Source of the DNA: Haloflavibacter putidus | Lineage (GTDB): Bacteria > Bacteroidota > Bacteroidia > Flavobacteriales > Flavobacteriaceae | Length of the DNA: 64,000 nucleotides | Reading direction: 5' to 3' | NCBI RefSeq assembly: GCF_006546625.1 | Contig: NZ_VIAR01000004.1 | Coordinates: 186,001-250,000 of the forward strand | Part shown: positions 22,425 to 31,564 of the stretch, piece after piece | Layout of the letters: every line of letters begins with the position of its first letter | How positions within the stretch are numbered: position 1 is the first letter of the stretch | The notes under the pieces: generated by a model | The model's database searches: none | Told to the model about the DNA's origin: nothing | The model's input: only the letters and a program-made list of their open reading frames with translations | Program-made: the position numbers and the translations under genes

Positions 22425-23234
22425 ATGGGGTTATTTAAGAAAAATCCTTTTGGACACATATTATTATTAAAAAAATGGCTTATTCGTATTATGGGTGGGC
22501 TAACCCATAGCCGGTATCGTGGTTTTAACGATTTAAAAATAGAAGGCTCGGAAGTAATTAAAAATTTACCGGATAAAAACGTACTTTTTGTTTCTAACCA
22601 CCAAACCTATTTTGCAGATGTAGTGGCAATGTTTCACGTTTTTAACGCGAGTTTAAGCGGTAGAACAGATAGCATCAAAAATGTAGGGTATCTATGGCAC
22701 CCAAAACTTAATCTTTATTATATAGCAGCCAAAGAAACAATGCGAGCCGGTTTACTGGCTAGGGTATTATCTTATGCCGGCGCTATTACCGTAGAACGTA
22801 CCTGGCGTGAGAAAGGCAAAGAAGTCAATCGCCAAGTAAAAATGAGTGATATTAGCAATATTGGTAAAGCTTTAGACGATGGTTGGGTTATTACTTTTCC
22901 GCAAGGTACTACCAAACCCTGGAAACCCATTAGAAAAGGTACTGCTCACATTATTAAAAAATACAAACCCGTTGTGGTTCCTATAGTTATAGATGGATTT
23001 AGACGTTCTTTCGATAAAAAAGGTATACGCATAAAAAAACGTAACATCTTACAATCTATGGTAATTAAAGAACCTTTAGAATTTGATTACGAAAACGAAG
23101 AGGTAAACAGCATTATAGAAAAATTAGAGTACGCAATAGAGCAACACCCATCCTTTTTAAAAGTTATTTCTGAAGAAGATCTTAAAGCGGAAGAAGAACT
23201 TAATGAAAAAAGAAGGTGGAGTTACAAAGAATAA
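22425..23234 (+). CDS. 1-acyl-sn-glycerol-3-phosphate acyltransferase (PlsC-like)
   Basis: This 269 aa protein has an N-terminal amphipathic or membrane segment and an acyltransferase domain. Block I is SNHQTYFAD at residues 57-65, so the histidine-to-aspartate spacing is five residues rather than the usual four. Block II fits YIAAKETMRAG and block III is FPQGTTKPWK. The protein should acylate a lysophospholipid or related acceptor at the inner membrane. The altered spacing leaves the exact acceptor open. It has its own promoter after the Nudix gene. Confidence 0.85.
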   Translation: MGLFKKNPFGHILLLKKWLIRIMGGLTHSRYRGFNDLKIEGSEVIKNLPDKNVLFVSNHQTYFADVVAMFHVFNASLSGRTDSIKNVGYLWHPKLNLYYIAAKETMRAGLLARVLSYAGAITVERTWREKGKEVNRQVKMSDISNIGKALDDGWVITFPQGTTKPWKPIRKGTAHIIKKYKPVVVPIVIDGFRRSFDKKGIRIKKRNILQSMVIKEPLEFDYENEEVNSIIEKLEYAIEQHPSFLKVISEEDLKAEEELNEKRRWSYKE

Positions 23235-23375
23235 GCTCCTATTTTTAGGCTTTATTGAGGTCTAAAGTGTTAAAAGCTAAAATTTTAACACTAAATCTTC
23301 GTTATGGCATAAACATTGAAATTAATTTGCAGAACCATTAAATTAAAATTAATTATTAAAAATTCTTTTTATTTT

Positions 23376-24290
23376 ATGCAAAAAACACGTTTTGCCCTTC
23401 TAATTTTTAGTGCTTTATTTATTTCTTTATCCGTAAAAGCACAGCAAAGTTTACCCCTTACAACCACAACACCTTCTCCCTTAATAGAAGTTGCCAACGA
23501 CCCACTACAAATCTTGTTGAAAGATGAAATTAATCGTCATGCACATTGGAAAAATCTTGTAGACCGCAAAAAAATGTCTGTTGCCGTAGTAGATTTAAGC
23601 AACATAGACAATGCTCGTTATGCCGGCGTAAACAGCGACGAAATGATGTACGCTGCCAGCCTGCCTAAAATCGCTATTTTACTTGCATCTATGGATGCTA
23701 TAGAAAAATGTGAGCTGGAAGAAACCGAAGCCGTAAAAAATGACATTAGGGTAATGATTAGCAGATCTGATAACGCGGCTTCTACTAGAATGATAGATCG
23801 CTTAGGTTATGATAAGATTGCAAAAGTACTTACAGAAAAACGCTATAAATTATACGATAAATTGCAAGGTGGCGGCCTTTGGGTAGGCAAGCGTTATGCG
23901 GCAGCCGGAGCAAGAAATCCAGATCCTTTAAAAGGTTTAAGCCACGCAGCAACTGTAAAACAAGTTGCCCGTTTTTATTATAAAATGATTACGGGAGAAT
24001 TGGTTAGCCCAGAGCGTTCTAAACAAATGTTAGAGGTAATGAAAGACTCTGACTTGCACCATAAATTTGTAAACACTTTAGATAGAATTGCGCCAAATGC
24101 CAAAGTTTTTAGAAAATCCGGTTCTTGGAGAAATTACCACGCAGACTCGGCTTTAGTTTGGGGTAAAGATGGTAGAAAGTATATAATTGTTGCCTTGATA
24201 GAAGATGCTAACGGCGAACAAATTATAAGAGATTTGGTAGAACCTATAGAAAAAATAATAAAAAAATCACGTTCTTTGGAAACTACTTAA
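23376..24290 (+). CDS. exported class A beta-lactamase-like serine hydrolase
   Basis: I place the start at 23376 (MQKTRFALLIF), which gives a clean signal peptide ending VKAQ; an upstream ATG at 23316 would add 20 residues before it. The mature protein has the SxxK motif S95-L-P-K98, the SDN triad S131-D-N133 and K247-S-G. This is the full penicillin-recognising set of class A enzymes, but I see no clear omega-loop glutamate (ExxLN). It may therefore be a D,D-peptidase or esterase rather than a true beta-lactamase. It is 18 bp before the HEAT-fused permease gene and likely cotranscribed with it. A related serine hydrolase is convergent on the far side. Confidence 0.82.
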   Translation: MQKTRFALLIFSALFISLSVKAQQSLPLTTTTPSPLIEVANDPLQILLKDEINRHAHWKNLVDRKKMSVAVVDLSNIDNARYAGVNSDEMMYAASLPKIAILLASMDAIEKCELEETEAVKNDIRVMISRSDNAASTRMIDRLGYDKIAKVLTEKRYKLYDKLQGGGLWVGKRYAAAGARNPDPLKGLSHAATVKQVARFYYKMITGELVSPERSKQMLEVMKDSDLHHKFVNTLDRIAPNAKVFRKSGSWRNYHADSALVWGKDGRKYIIVALIEDANGEQIIRDLVEPIEKIIKKSRSLETT

Positions 24291-24308
24291 TATTAGTAGT
24301 TTGCCATA

Positions 24309-27113
24309 ATGCTGAAAAAATTTATACAAAATACATTTGATATAAGAAACCGGGAATTACCGGTTTCTTTGTTCATGCAATTGTATATCTTTTTGATTAT
24401 TACAACGCTTTTAATCGTAAAACCTACGGTTAATGCGTTGTTTTTATCAGAACTAACTTCCAAAAGCTTACCCTATGCTTATCTAATGGTTGCATTAGTA
24501 GCGGTGGTAAGCTCTTTTTTTTATAATAAAGCTTTAGGTTATTTTTCCCTTAAAAAAGTAATTAGTTTTACTTTGGTGTTTTCGGCGGCGGTTTTTTTGT
24601 CGCTTTATTTACTGCTTAACTTACAGTACTTTAATACAGGCATTCTCTACTTTTATTACGTTTGGGTAGCGCTATTTGCTTTATTGGCCACTTCGCAATT
24701 CTGGGTTTTGGCCAACTATGTTTATAACATTCGGCAAGCAAAAAGATTGTTTGGCTTTATTGGTGCCGGCGGAATTTTAGGGGGAATTGCCGGTGGTTAC
24801 CTTACCAACTTATTGGCGCCGGTTATTGGTACCGCCAACTTGATGATAATTGCAAGTATCTTGCTTTTAGGTTGTATTCCTATTTTACATTTTATCTGGA
24901 AAAACCGTGTAAATCCTTCCAAAAATATAGACGATGCAAGCAGTACGCCTACTGCTACCACGCCGGCTTTTAAACTTATTCTAAAATATAGACACCTAAG
25001 TTATATTGCCGGTATTATTGGTATGGGCGTGGTTGTGGCCAAGTTGGTAGATTACCAGTTTAGCGATATGGCTTCGCAATATTACCCCAATTCTAATAAT
25101 TTAGCTTCTTTTTTCGGGTTTTGGTTTTCTACTTTTAATTTGGTGTCGTTGCTGCTGCAATTGTTTTTAACTAGAAAAATTGTTGGGGTTTGGGGCGTGG
25201 CTTCTACTTTGCTAATTCTTCCGTTAAGCATTGGTTTGGCTGCGATGTTATTTTTGGTTTTCCCGGAATTGTGGGTGGTAATTTTAATAAAAGGTTTGGA
25301 TGGCAGCCTAAAACAATCGGTAAATAAAGCTGCTTCAGAATTATTGGTTTTGCCGGTTTCCGAAGAAATCAAAAATAAAACAAAATCTTTTATAGATGTG
25401 GTGGTAGATAGCCTGGCTACTGGCCTTGCCGGCGCTTTGCTTATTTTTGTAATTCAGACTTTTAATTTCTCTGCCAGAGAAGTTTCGGTACTTATAATAA
25501 TTTTGCTGGCGGCTTGGCTTTTCTTTATCTATAAAGTACGCGGCACTTATTTTGAGTCTTTTCGAGAAAATCTTATGCATTTTACCCAAACGCATAACCT
25601 ACACAACAAAAATAAAAGTTCTAAACGGGTTTTAACCAAGAAAACCATTATTGGCGTTTTAGAAAATGGCAATACAAGCGAGTTGCTTTTTATTTTAAAA
25701 CGTCTGGATAAAATTCAGGATAAACGCATTAGAGATTTGGTAATTGGCTTGCTTTCCCATCCTTCCGAAAAGGTAAAAACAGCGGCCATAAAGTCTTTAT
25801 ATTTTTTAGATAAAGGCGCTGCCGTAAAAAAAGTACAACAGTTAATTCATTTTAAGGAAGATGAGGTAGTGCTTGCAGCAATGGAATATTTATTGGCGCA
25901 TACCAACCTAAACGAGTTGCGTATTTTTGATGCTTATCTAAACCATAAAGACGAATATATTTCTGGCGCAGCCTTGCTTTGTCTAGCAAAAGAAGCGCAA
26001 GAAAATGAGGTTTTGGCAAAGCGTTATAATCTAAAACTGCGTTTAGACATGCAGATAAAAGAATTGAGTCTGCCAGAAGAAATGCACCGCGATGCCACCA
26101 CCATCCAATTATTGCTTAGTATAGGTTATGCCGGTTATTTGCGGTATTTTTCTTTTATCTCTGCGCATTTCAACAATAAAAACCCCGAAGTGGTAAAAGC
26201 AGCCATCAAAGCAGCCGGAATAAGCGCGCACCCAATGTTTTTTAAAGAGTTACTGAATTTTGTAAAACAAGCAGAATTTCGTTCGTATGCCATAGATGCT
26301 ATAACCAATTATCGTGCATCGGTTATTGCTTTGTTGGTAAACGCGGTTAATAAACCCGAAGGTTCTTTTACGGTAAAAGAAAACATTCCCGAAATTTTAG
26401 CCGACTTGAATAGTCCTAAAGCAACAACGGCTTTAATTAAATTACTGAAAAATAAAAATTTAACTATCCGATTAAAAGCAGCTAAGGCTTTATATCAACT
26501 TAAAGAGAAAAACCCGAAACTTAAATTTCAGAAAAGAAAAATTGTACGCTTAATTTTAACCGAATGTAATTTGTATTACCAAGCGCTTTCTGCTATGTAT
26601 TTACAGAAAAAAATTACAAAATCTTTAGATGCTAAAAACCTAGAAGATAAAGAAACCGAAGAATTGACAGCGAGAAATAGTTTAATAGAAATTTTAGAAG
26701 AACATTTAGAATATGCTTTAGAACAAATTTTCACCCTGTTGGGAATGCGTTATCCGCAGAAGGATATAGAAATTGCGTATAAAGGAATTAAAAGTGAACA
26801 GGAAGAAGTGCGGGCCAATGCGTTGGAATTTTTAGATAATTTATTACAAAAAGACCTTCGGCAAACATTATTGCCTTTAGTAGAACACGTAAATATTGGG
26901 CAATTAGAACCCTTGCAAAAAACCTCTCCAACAGAATATGAATGTTTTAAAAACCTCTTAAGCGGTCAGGATCTTCAGGTAAAGCTGGCAGTTTTAAACC
27001 TTATTCAACAAACCCAGGCAAAAGAATTTAAACCATTATTAAAAGGTTTAGACAAGCATTCTAATAAGAAAATAAGACGCTTTGCGCGGAAGGCTAAGTT
27101 AGCTGTAAAATAA
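24309..27113 (+). CDS. ATP/ADP-translocase-like MFS permease fused to a C-terminal HEAT-repeat domain
   Basis: This 934 aa protein has about 12 transmembrane segments in residues 20-415, then about 500 residues of soluble helical repeats. The membrane part resembles the nucleotide transporter (TLC/NTT) branch: RELPVSLFMQLYIFLIITTL near the start and RQAKRLFGFIGAGGILGG at about 148-165. The C-terminal part consists of HEAT-like units such as LSHPSEKVKTAAIKSLYFL and LNSPKATTALIKLLKNKN. The HEAT domain should be cytoplasmic and may bind a regulator or cyclic-nucleotide-free partner. It converges on the second serine hydrolase with no gap. The transported substrate cannot be read; nucleotide exchange is a family-based guess. 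Confidence 0.75.
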   Translation: MLKKFIQNTFDIRNRELPVSLFMQLYIFLIITTLLIVKPTVNALFLSELTSKSLPYAYLMVALVAVVSSFFYNKALGYFSLKKVISFTLVFSAAVFLSLYLLLNLQYFNTGILYFYYVWVALFALLATSQFWVLANYVYNIRQAKRLFGFIGAGGILGGIAGGYLTNLLAPVIGTANLMIIASILLLGCIPILHFIWKNRVNPSKNIDDASSTPTATTPAFKLILKYRHLSYIAGIIGMGVVVAKLVDYQFSDMASQYYPNSNNLASFFGFWFSTFNLVSLLLQLFLTRKIVGVWGVASTLLILPLSIGLAAMLFLVFPELWVVILIKGLDGSLKQSVNKAASELLVLPVSEEIKNKTKSFIDVVVDSLATGLAGALLIFVIQTFNFSAREVSVLIIILLAAWLFFIYKVRGTYFESFRENLMHFTQTHNLHNKNKSSKRVLTKKTIIGVLENGNTSELLFILKRLDKIQDKRIRDLVIGLLSHPSEKVKTAAIKSLYFLDKGAAVKKVQQLIHFKEDEVVLAAMEYLLAHTNLNELRIFDAYLNHKDEYISGAALLCLAKEAQENEVLAKRYNLKLRLDMQIKELSLPEEMHRDATTIQLLLSIGYAGYLRYFSFISAHFNNKNPEVVKAAIKAAGISAHPMFFKELLNFVKQAEFRSYAIDAITNYRASVIALLVNAVNKPEGSFTVKENIPEILADLNSPKATTALIKLLKNKNLTIRLKAAKALYQLKEKNPKLKFQKRKIVRLILTECNLYYQALSAMYLQKKITKSLDAKNLEDKETEELTARNSLIEILEEHLEYALEQIFTLLGMRYPQKDIEIAYKGIKSEQEEVRANALEFLDNLLQKDLRQTLLPLVEHVNIGQLEPLQKTSPTEYECFKNLLSGQDLQVKLAVLNLIQQTQAKEFKPLLKGLDKHSNKKIRRFARKAKLAVK

Positions 27114-28394
27114 TTAGAGACTTTGATTTTTATCTTCTGCTGTAATTATTTTATCCAGTTGCGAAGCCAAAACCATATGATCCCAAGCCGAATTTTTCCG
27201 TAAAACATTGGTCATTAGCGCTACAATATATTTTTTACCTTGTGGATGCTCTACAATGGCAACAGAATTCATATAATTATAAACATTGCCCGCATACTCC
27301 CCACAAGTTTTTCCGTTAGACCTATCGCAAGAATATAAACTACCCGATTTAAAATAAACCGCGGCATCTTTTAATTCTTTTGAATAGGCATAGCGTATGC
27401 GACGATCTGTTAAATAAAGCAAACGTTTTATTTCTAAACTCGAGGCCTCATCTACAATATTACCTTGTTCCAGTTGAACCATATATTTCATAAGTCCCAA
27501 AGGCGTTCCTATGCTTCCGCCATAATCGTTTACATATTTATTGGCTCCCGAAGTAAAAAAGCTTCCTAAACGCCACTCGTCGTGCCCAATATTTACTTTC
27601 CGTAAAGGTTCGTTTACAATTTTATTGGCCAATAGTGTTATTTCTTTTTTTGGGGTATTTTTAAAATAAGCGTCAGCTTCTTCTTGCGTTAAATTTCGGT
27701 AAGCATCGCCAAAAGCAGCCATTAATAATGCTTCCCGCCATACAATGCTTGCCGCGCCATTATTGCTTACAGACATCATATGGTCTGCCCATTCGTATAG
27801 GCTAAAAACATCGTTGGGAACTACTTTTCGTTTTGTAAATTTATCGGTTTCCGGTTCATAATCCGGGATAGTGTGGTGGTCATAAATTGCCCAATCGCCG
27901 GCGCGCACTTTTTTGTTTTTCAGTAAAGCTACACGCGCATCCCAAGATTCCGGACAAAGTTTGTTCAATTGGTCAAACAAAGCAGTAATGACAGATAATT
28001 TCCCAACACTTCCCGGTTGGTAGCCAATTTCTGCTTTGTGAGAAGCATATTTTAAGTTATTGGGGTCTGTCATATCCATTACCGTAACAGAGTAATTTCC
28101 ACGTGGAATTGCAGCTTTTATTTTTTCTGCAAATTCTTTGTCTTCTTCCAGTAAAACCGATAATGAATCGTCTTGACGCTCGGTTAAATTAAGTTCTATG
28201 CAATTAACCGGTAAAAGTGCTCCGGCTGGTAAGTTTAATGTTTGACTGGTATCTGCCGCAATATGTTCTAAGCGTAACAAACGCTTTATGCCCGTAGAAC
28301 TGTAACCGTCTATCGGGTAAGCGTCTTTGTTGGCGTAGGCTAATAAAACCAAACAAAGAAGCGTAACTATAGAAATGCTTATTTTTTTATACAT
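27114..28394 (-). CDS. exported beta-lactamase/PBP-like serine hydrolase
   Basis: This 426 aa protein starts with a signal sequence (TLLCLVLLAYA). It has S129-V-G-K132 (GSVGKLSV), S210-N-N212 (SVSNNGAAS) and K349-S-G, the three active-site motifs of serine penicillin-recognising enzymes, with a longer N-terminal region than class A beta-lactamases. Four cysteines cluster near residues 356-364 and in the N-terminal part, suggesting a periplasmic disulfide. It lies 3 bp after the dikinase-like gene, so the two are one operon. Substrate is unknown; a peptidoglycan or ester substrate is plausible. Confidence 0.8.
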   Translation of the reverse strand: MYKKISISIVTLLCLVLLAYANKDAYPIDGYSSTGIKRLLRLEHIAADTSQTLNLPAGALLPVNCIELNLTERQDDSLSVLLEEDKEFAEKIKAAIPRGNYSVTVMDMTDPNNLKYASHKAEIGYQPGSVGKLSVITALFDQLNKLCPESWDARVALLKNKKVRAGDWAIYDHHTIPDYEPETDKFTKRKVVPNDVFSLYEWADHMMSVSNNGAASIVWREALLMAAFGDAYRNLTQEEADAYFKNTPKKEITLLANKIVNEPLRKVNIGHDEWRLGSFFTSGANKYVNDYGGSIGTPLGLMKYMVQLEQGNIVDEASSLEIKRLLYLTDRRIRYAYSKELKDAAVYFKSGSLYSCDRSNGKTCGEYAGNVYNYMNSVAIVEHPQGKKYIVALMTNVLRKNSAWDHMVLASQLDKIITAEDKNQSL

Positions 28395-28397
28395 AGG

Positions 28398-31313
28398 TTA
28401 TATTTTCTGGTTTAAGTCAATTTTTTTGGTGTAATCTACCGGCGGATTCATCGCGGCTAAATAATTAGAAGATTTTGCCTTTTCATTTTCTACAAAGGGT
28501 CGTATTTGAAAAAGCCATAAATTATCATCTTTAAAGCCTAATTCTACATCGTAAGGACCAGAACTTGCTTTTTTACTTTTCGGAATTTTCTCTCGGATAG
28601 TAGTTGCCAATTCCCTTATTTGATCGATGTTTTTTTGCGATAAAATTGGTCGGTTTAAATAGGTGTGTTTTTGTACAAGTCCGCCGTGCTCTGGCAATTG
28701 GTTATACAAAAACTCGCGCGCTGGCGCCAATAATTGTATACCTTGCGGATATTGCACTGTCCAAGATTCTGCAGACTGACCGTCTACCGCGCCGCCTGCA
28801 CCTTTACTAAAGGCAAGCGTTAATCCATTAGATTGATTATTTTCTAAATCTTTGGTTATTAAAACACCGGAATAATCTACATCTACAGACGGAATAATTA
28901 AGATACTGGGATAAACATTTTCTGGGTTTTCAAGAAAACTTTGACGCCATTTAAAACTTCGTGCCGTATACGGCGAAGCCCAAACGTCTTTTATTCCTTG
29001 TAAAACTTTGTTTTTATCGCGTACATTAAAAACGGTTAGATTTAAACCGGCTCCGGTAAAATTCTCTAAATCTTCCATATTTGTATCGCTACGTAAAAAT
29101 ACCGGCGTTTGCCCAATAGAACTATTAAAGTTGTTTTGGAAGCTTTTTTCTAACGCATTTGTAAAATTTGGTAGAAATGCCATGTTTTCAATAGCATTTC
29201 GTAAAACAGCAAGACGCTCTAATTGGCAGGTTTTTATTTCTTCTTTCGTAAAGTTATGTGCTCGCAACTCTTCGGCTTCCTCAAAAGTAGCCGATAAGTA
29301 GTGCCAGTAACTGCCAGAGTAATTAGGCATTTTTTGTTCCATATGTGCTTGAAATACACCAAAAGGTAACACCAAACCGTTTACAACTTTTTTGGGGAAC
29401 ATATTTTTTAATTCGCCCAGATTGGCAGCTTTAGGGCCACAAATTTTACCCGAATGTTTTGCACTTATTTCCCGTAAAGAAACCGGTTTTTTGACCGATA
29501 AATCTAAGTTGGTTAACGGTACTTTAATTCTCTCTTGGGTTTGCTTTTCTTGCGAGAAAAGCTCTTTCTCTTTTTCAGACAACTCTGTGGCAGGTTTCAT
29601 TACCACATTACCTTTATCTGAGACTGCATAAAAAATTTCTTGGTTCTTATACTTTTCTATTTCCTTTAAGTTTTCTTCTGAAATAACCGCATTGGGAATA
29701 CCTAAATTACGTGCCAATAATTGCACATGCGAAACCAAATTACCTTCTGCAACAGTTGCTATGCCGGCAACGGGTTCTAAATCTGCCGGTGCTTTTTGAA
29801 ATATGTAAATATTGTTTTGCTTTACATCTACTTTTTTAGGATTGTCTTTTACAATTATTAGCTTTCCTTTAGCAAAACCGGGATTTAAACCTCTAATATT
29901 TACTTGATTTTCTAAGTTAAACACGCGATTTTTTAAATTAGCTTCCTTTTTAACCAATTGCCCCATTTTTTCTAAGCTGTTGCTTAATTGCAATACCAAG
30001 GAAGAACGTATACGGTCGTCTATAAAACTAGTCGCTTTAGGTTCAAAAGGTTTATAATGCTCTACCACTGGGCCGTAAACTGTTTTTACCATAGCAGAAC
30101 CCCATTCTACCATAGCTTGCGAATTGACTAAGAAATTTTGTAAATTCTTTAGACTAATATTTTGTAAATTTTCTACTTGTAAATGGGGTTCTACTTGATT
30201 CCATTCCCACCATTCTACATACCCGGAAGCTGCGGTGGCAAGGCTTAAATTATAAATTTTATCTAATAATTCCAGTAGGTTTTCCGGTTTCCATTTATGG
30301 GAATTTTTAAAGATTATTTCTTCCAATTGTAGAGAAATATCCAATGCCTCTAACTTATCTGAAGTGCTAGGTATACTTTCTAAAGAAGTGCGAATCTCGC
30401 ACATTAAATTTGCGGCGTCTTGCACCAATTCTGCAGAAGAAAGTTCTTCTAAATTTTGATTTGAAAATTCATTTAATTTTTTTCTTAAAAAACTATTTTT
30501 AGGAAAATACCGCAATTTATTTTTAAAATAGGTTGCAGTAACCGGGGCGTAAAAACTTGTTAAGGCTTGGTGTAAAGAGTCTAACTGCTTTACTTGTTTT
30601 TCTGAAAGTTGCTTGGAATGATTTTCTCTAAAATTATCTACCAATTCTATATCCGAGGCAGCCGGAGAGCCGTGTATCTTGGTACGAACGTCCATAAAAT
30701 CTTCGTTGTTATCTGCTATAATTTTAGATAAGCTTCGTACGGTTTCGGCTTCATTAGATTCATTATTGCCATGTGGAATGTCTTTTAAAGATTGCCGAAT
30801 TAAAAAGTAATTTTCTTCTAAATTTTTATCGTTTAAAAACAGCCAATTATAAAAATCTTCGCCCCATTCTTCTTCGTCTTCACTTTGCACAGAACCGCGA
30901 TAATATTGAGCTTTTTCTAAAATCCACCCGTTGTCTATACTAGCAAGGTATTTGTTTAATTGGTATTGTTTTAATCGCGAATGTAAATTAGCGGCATCCC
31001 AAAATGCGTTCTTCTTGGAGTAGGCCAAGATGTCTGCAAAAAATAAATGGTTTTTTTCTCTTAAAGTTTTAACAAATGGTTTGTAACTTGCGTGTTGTAT
31101 ACCTTCAATATCATCTGGGCACGGATCCTTAGAATCTCTTCTCGTGCCGTCTTCGCAAAACCATTCTATTTTTAAATAAGGTCCGCGGTGTAGCTTTTTA
31201 TAAGCTTCAATTTTTTCTTTAATTTCTTGGTTACTAACCTCTTGGCTGTTTGCAAAATCTGTACTTCCAAGTAAAACTATGGCAAATAATAGGAAAAAGT
31301 AATGTTTTTTCAT
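28398..31313 (-). CDS. exported PEP-synthase/glucan-water-dikinase-like protein
   Basis: This 971 aa protein has a clear signal peptide (LLGSTDFANSQ), a helical N-terminal region to about residue 460, and a swivelling phosphohistidine domain at about 472-575 with His529 in EGNLVSHVQLLARNLGIP. A C-terminal pyruvate/PEP-dikinase ATP-grasp domain from about 618 carries GPKAANLGEL, LRSDTNMEDLENFTGAGL and VELGFKDDNLWLFQIRPF. The order His-domain before ATP-grasp is that of plant glucan, water dikinases, not of PpsA. The substrate could be a glycan. Export is paradoxical, because the periplasm has no known ATP pool. It is cotranscribed with a serine hydrolase and close to an NTT-like permease. Confidence 0.8.
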   Translation of the reverse strand: MKKHYFFLLFAIVLLGSTDFANSQEVSNQEIKEKIEAYKKLHRGPYLKIEWFCEDGTRRDSKDPCPDDIEGIQHASYKPFVKTLREKNHLFFADILAYSKKNAFWDAANLHSRLKQYQLNKYLASIDNGWILEKAQYYRGSVQSEDEEEWGEDFYNWLFLNDKNLEENYFLIRQSLKDIPHGNNESNEAETVRSLSKIIADNNEDFMDVRTKIHGSPAASDIELVDNFRENHSKQLSEKQVKQLDSLHQALTSFYAPVTATYFKNKLRYFPKNSFLRKKLNEFSNQNLEELSSAELVQDAANLMCEIRTSLESIPSTSDKLEALDISLQLEEIIFKNSHKWKPENLLELLDKIYNLSLATAASGYVEWWEWNQVEPHLQVENLQNISLKNLQNFLVNSQAMVEWGSAMVKTVYGPVVEHYKPFEPKATSFIDDRIRSSLVLQLSNSLEKMGQLVKKEANLKNRVFNLENQVNIRGLNPGFAKGKLIIVKDNPKKVDVKQNNIYIFQKAPADLEPVAGIATVAEGNLVSHVQLLARNLGIPNAVISEENLKEIEKYKNQEIFYAVSDKGNVVMKPATELSEKEKELFSQEKQTQERIKVPLTNLDLSVKKPVSLREISAKHSGKICGPKAANLGELKNMFPKKVVNGLVLPFGVFQAHMEQKMPNYSGSYWHYLSATFEEAEELRAHNFTKEEIKTCQLERLAVLRNAIENMAFLPNFTNALEKSFQNNFNSSIGQTPVFLRSDTNMEDLENFTGAGLNLTVFNVRDKNKVLQGIKDVWASPYTARSFKWRQSFLENPENVYPSILIIPSVDVDYSGVLITKDLENNQSNGLTLAFSKGAGGAVDGQSAESWTVQYPQGIQLLAPAREFLYNQLPEHGGLVQKHTYLNRPILSQKNIDQIRELATTIREKIPKSKKASSGPYDVELGFKDDNLWLFQIRPFVENEKAKSSNYLAAMNPPVDYTKKIDLNQKI

Positions 31314-31453
31314 AAAAAATAAAGCTGTATTTAAATGCTTTGTAAGAATAATTTCAAGATAAGCTTTATAATGTTAATTTGATGCTAATAGAATGTTGAT
31401 GGCATCCTAAAGTTTAATCTTTTTTAAGTTTTGTGAGAAATTATAGAAAATAC

Positions 31454-31495
31454 TTCCGTAAAGAAATTAAGAATAAACATTTAGTCTTTACGGAA
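31454..31495. repeat. inverted pair of the TTCCGTAAAG word forming a hairpin
   Basis: TTCCGTAAAG (31454-31463) and CTTTACGGAA (31486-31495) form a perfect 10 bp stem over a 22 nt loop. It lies in the 251 bp gap upstream of the dikinase-like gene. Other intergenic copies of this word are at 4727, 13460, 34802, 45785, 47798 and 63729. Confidence 0.75.
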
Positions 31496-31564
31496 TATCT
31501 ATAAGAGGGGAGATGCGTAGTTTTGAAAGAAAAGTTTTTACTGAAAGAAAACCTACTAAAAACT

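Noticed and set aside
23316-23375. Upstream start of the class A-like hydrolase
   Set aside because: The extra 20 residues precede a complete signal peptide, so the later Met is the better start.
23376-28394. Antibiotic resistance island
   Set aside because: No mobile element is present, and the two serine hydrolases lack a clear class A omega-loop motif; envelope roles are more likely.
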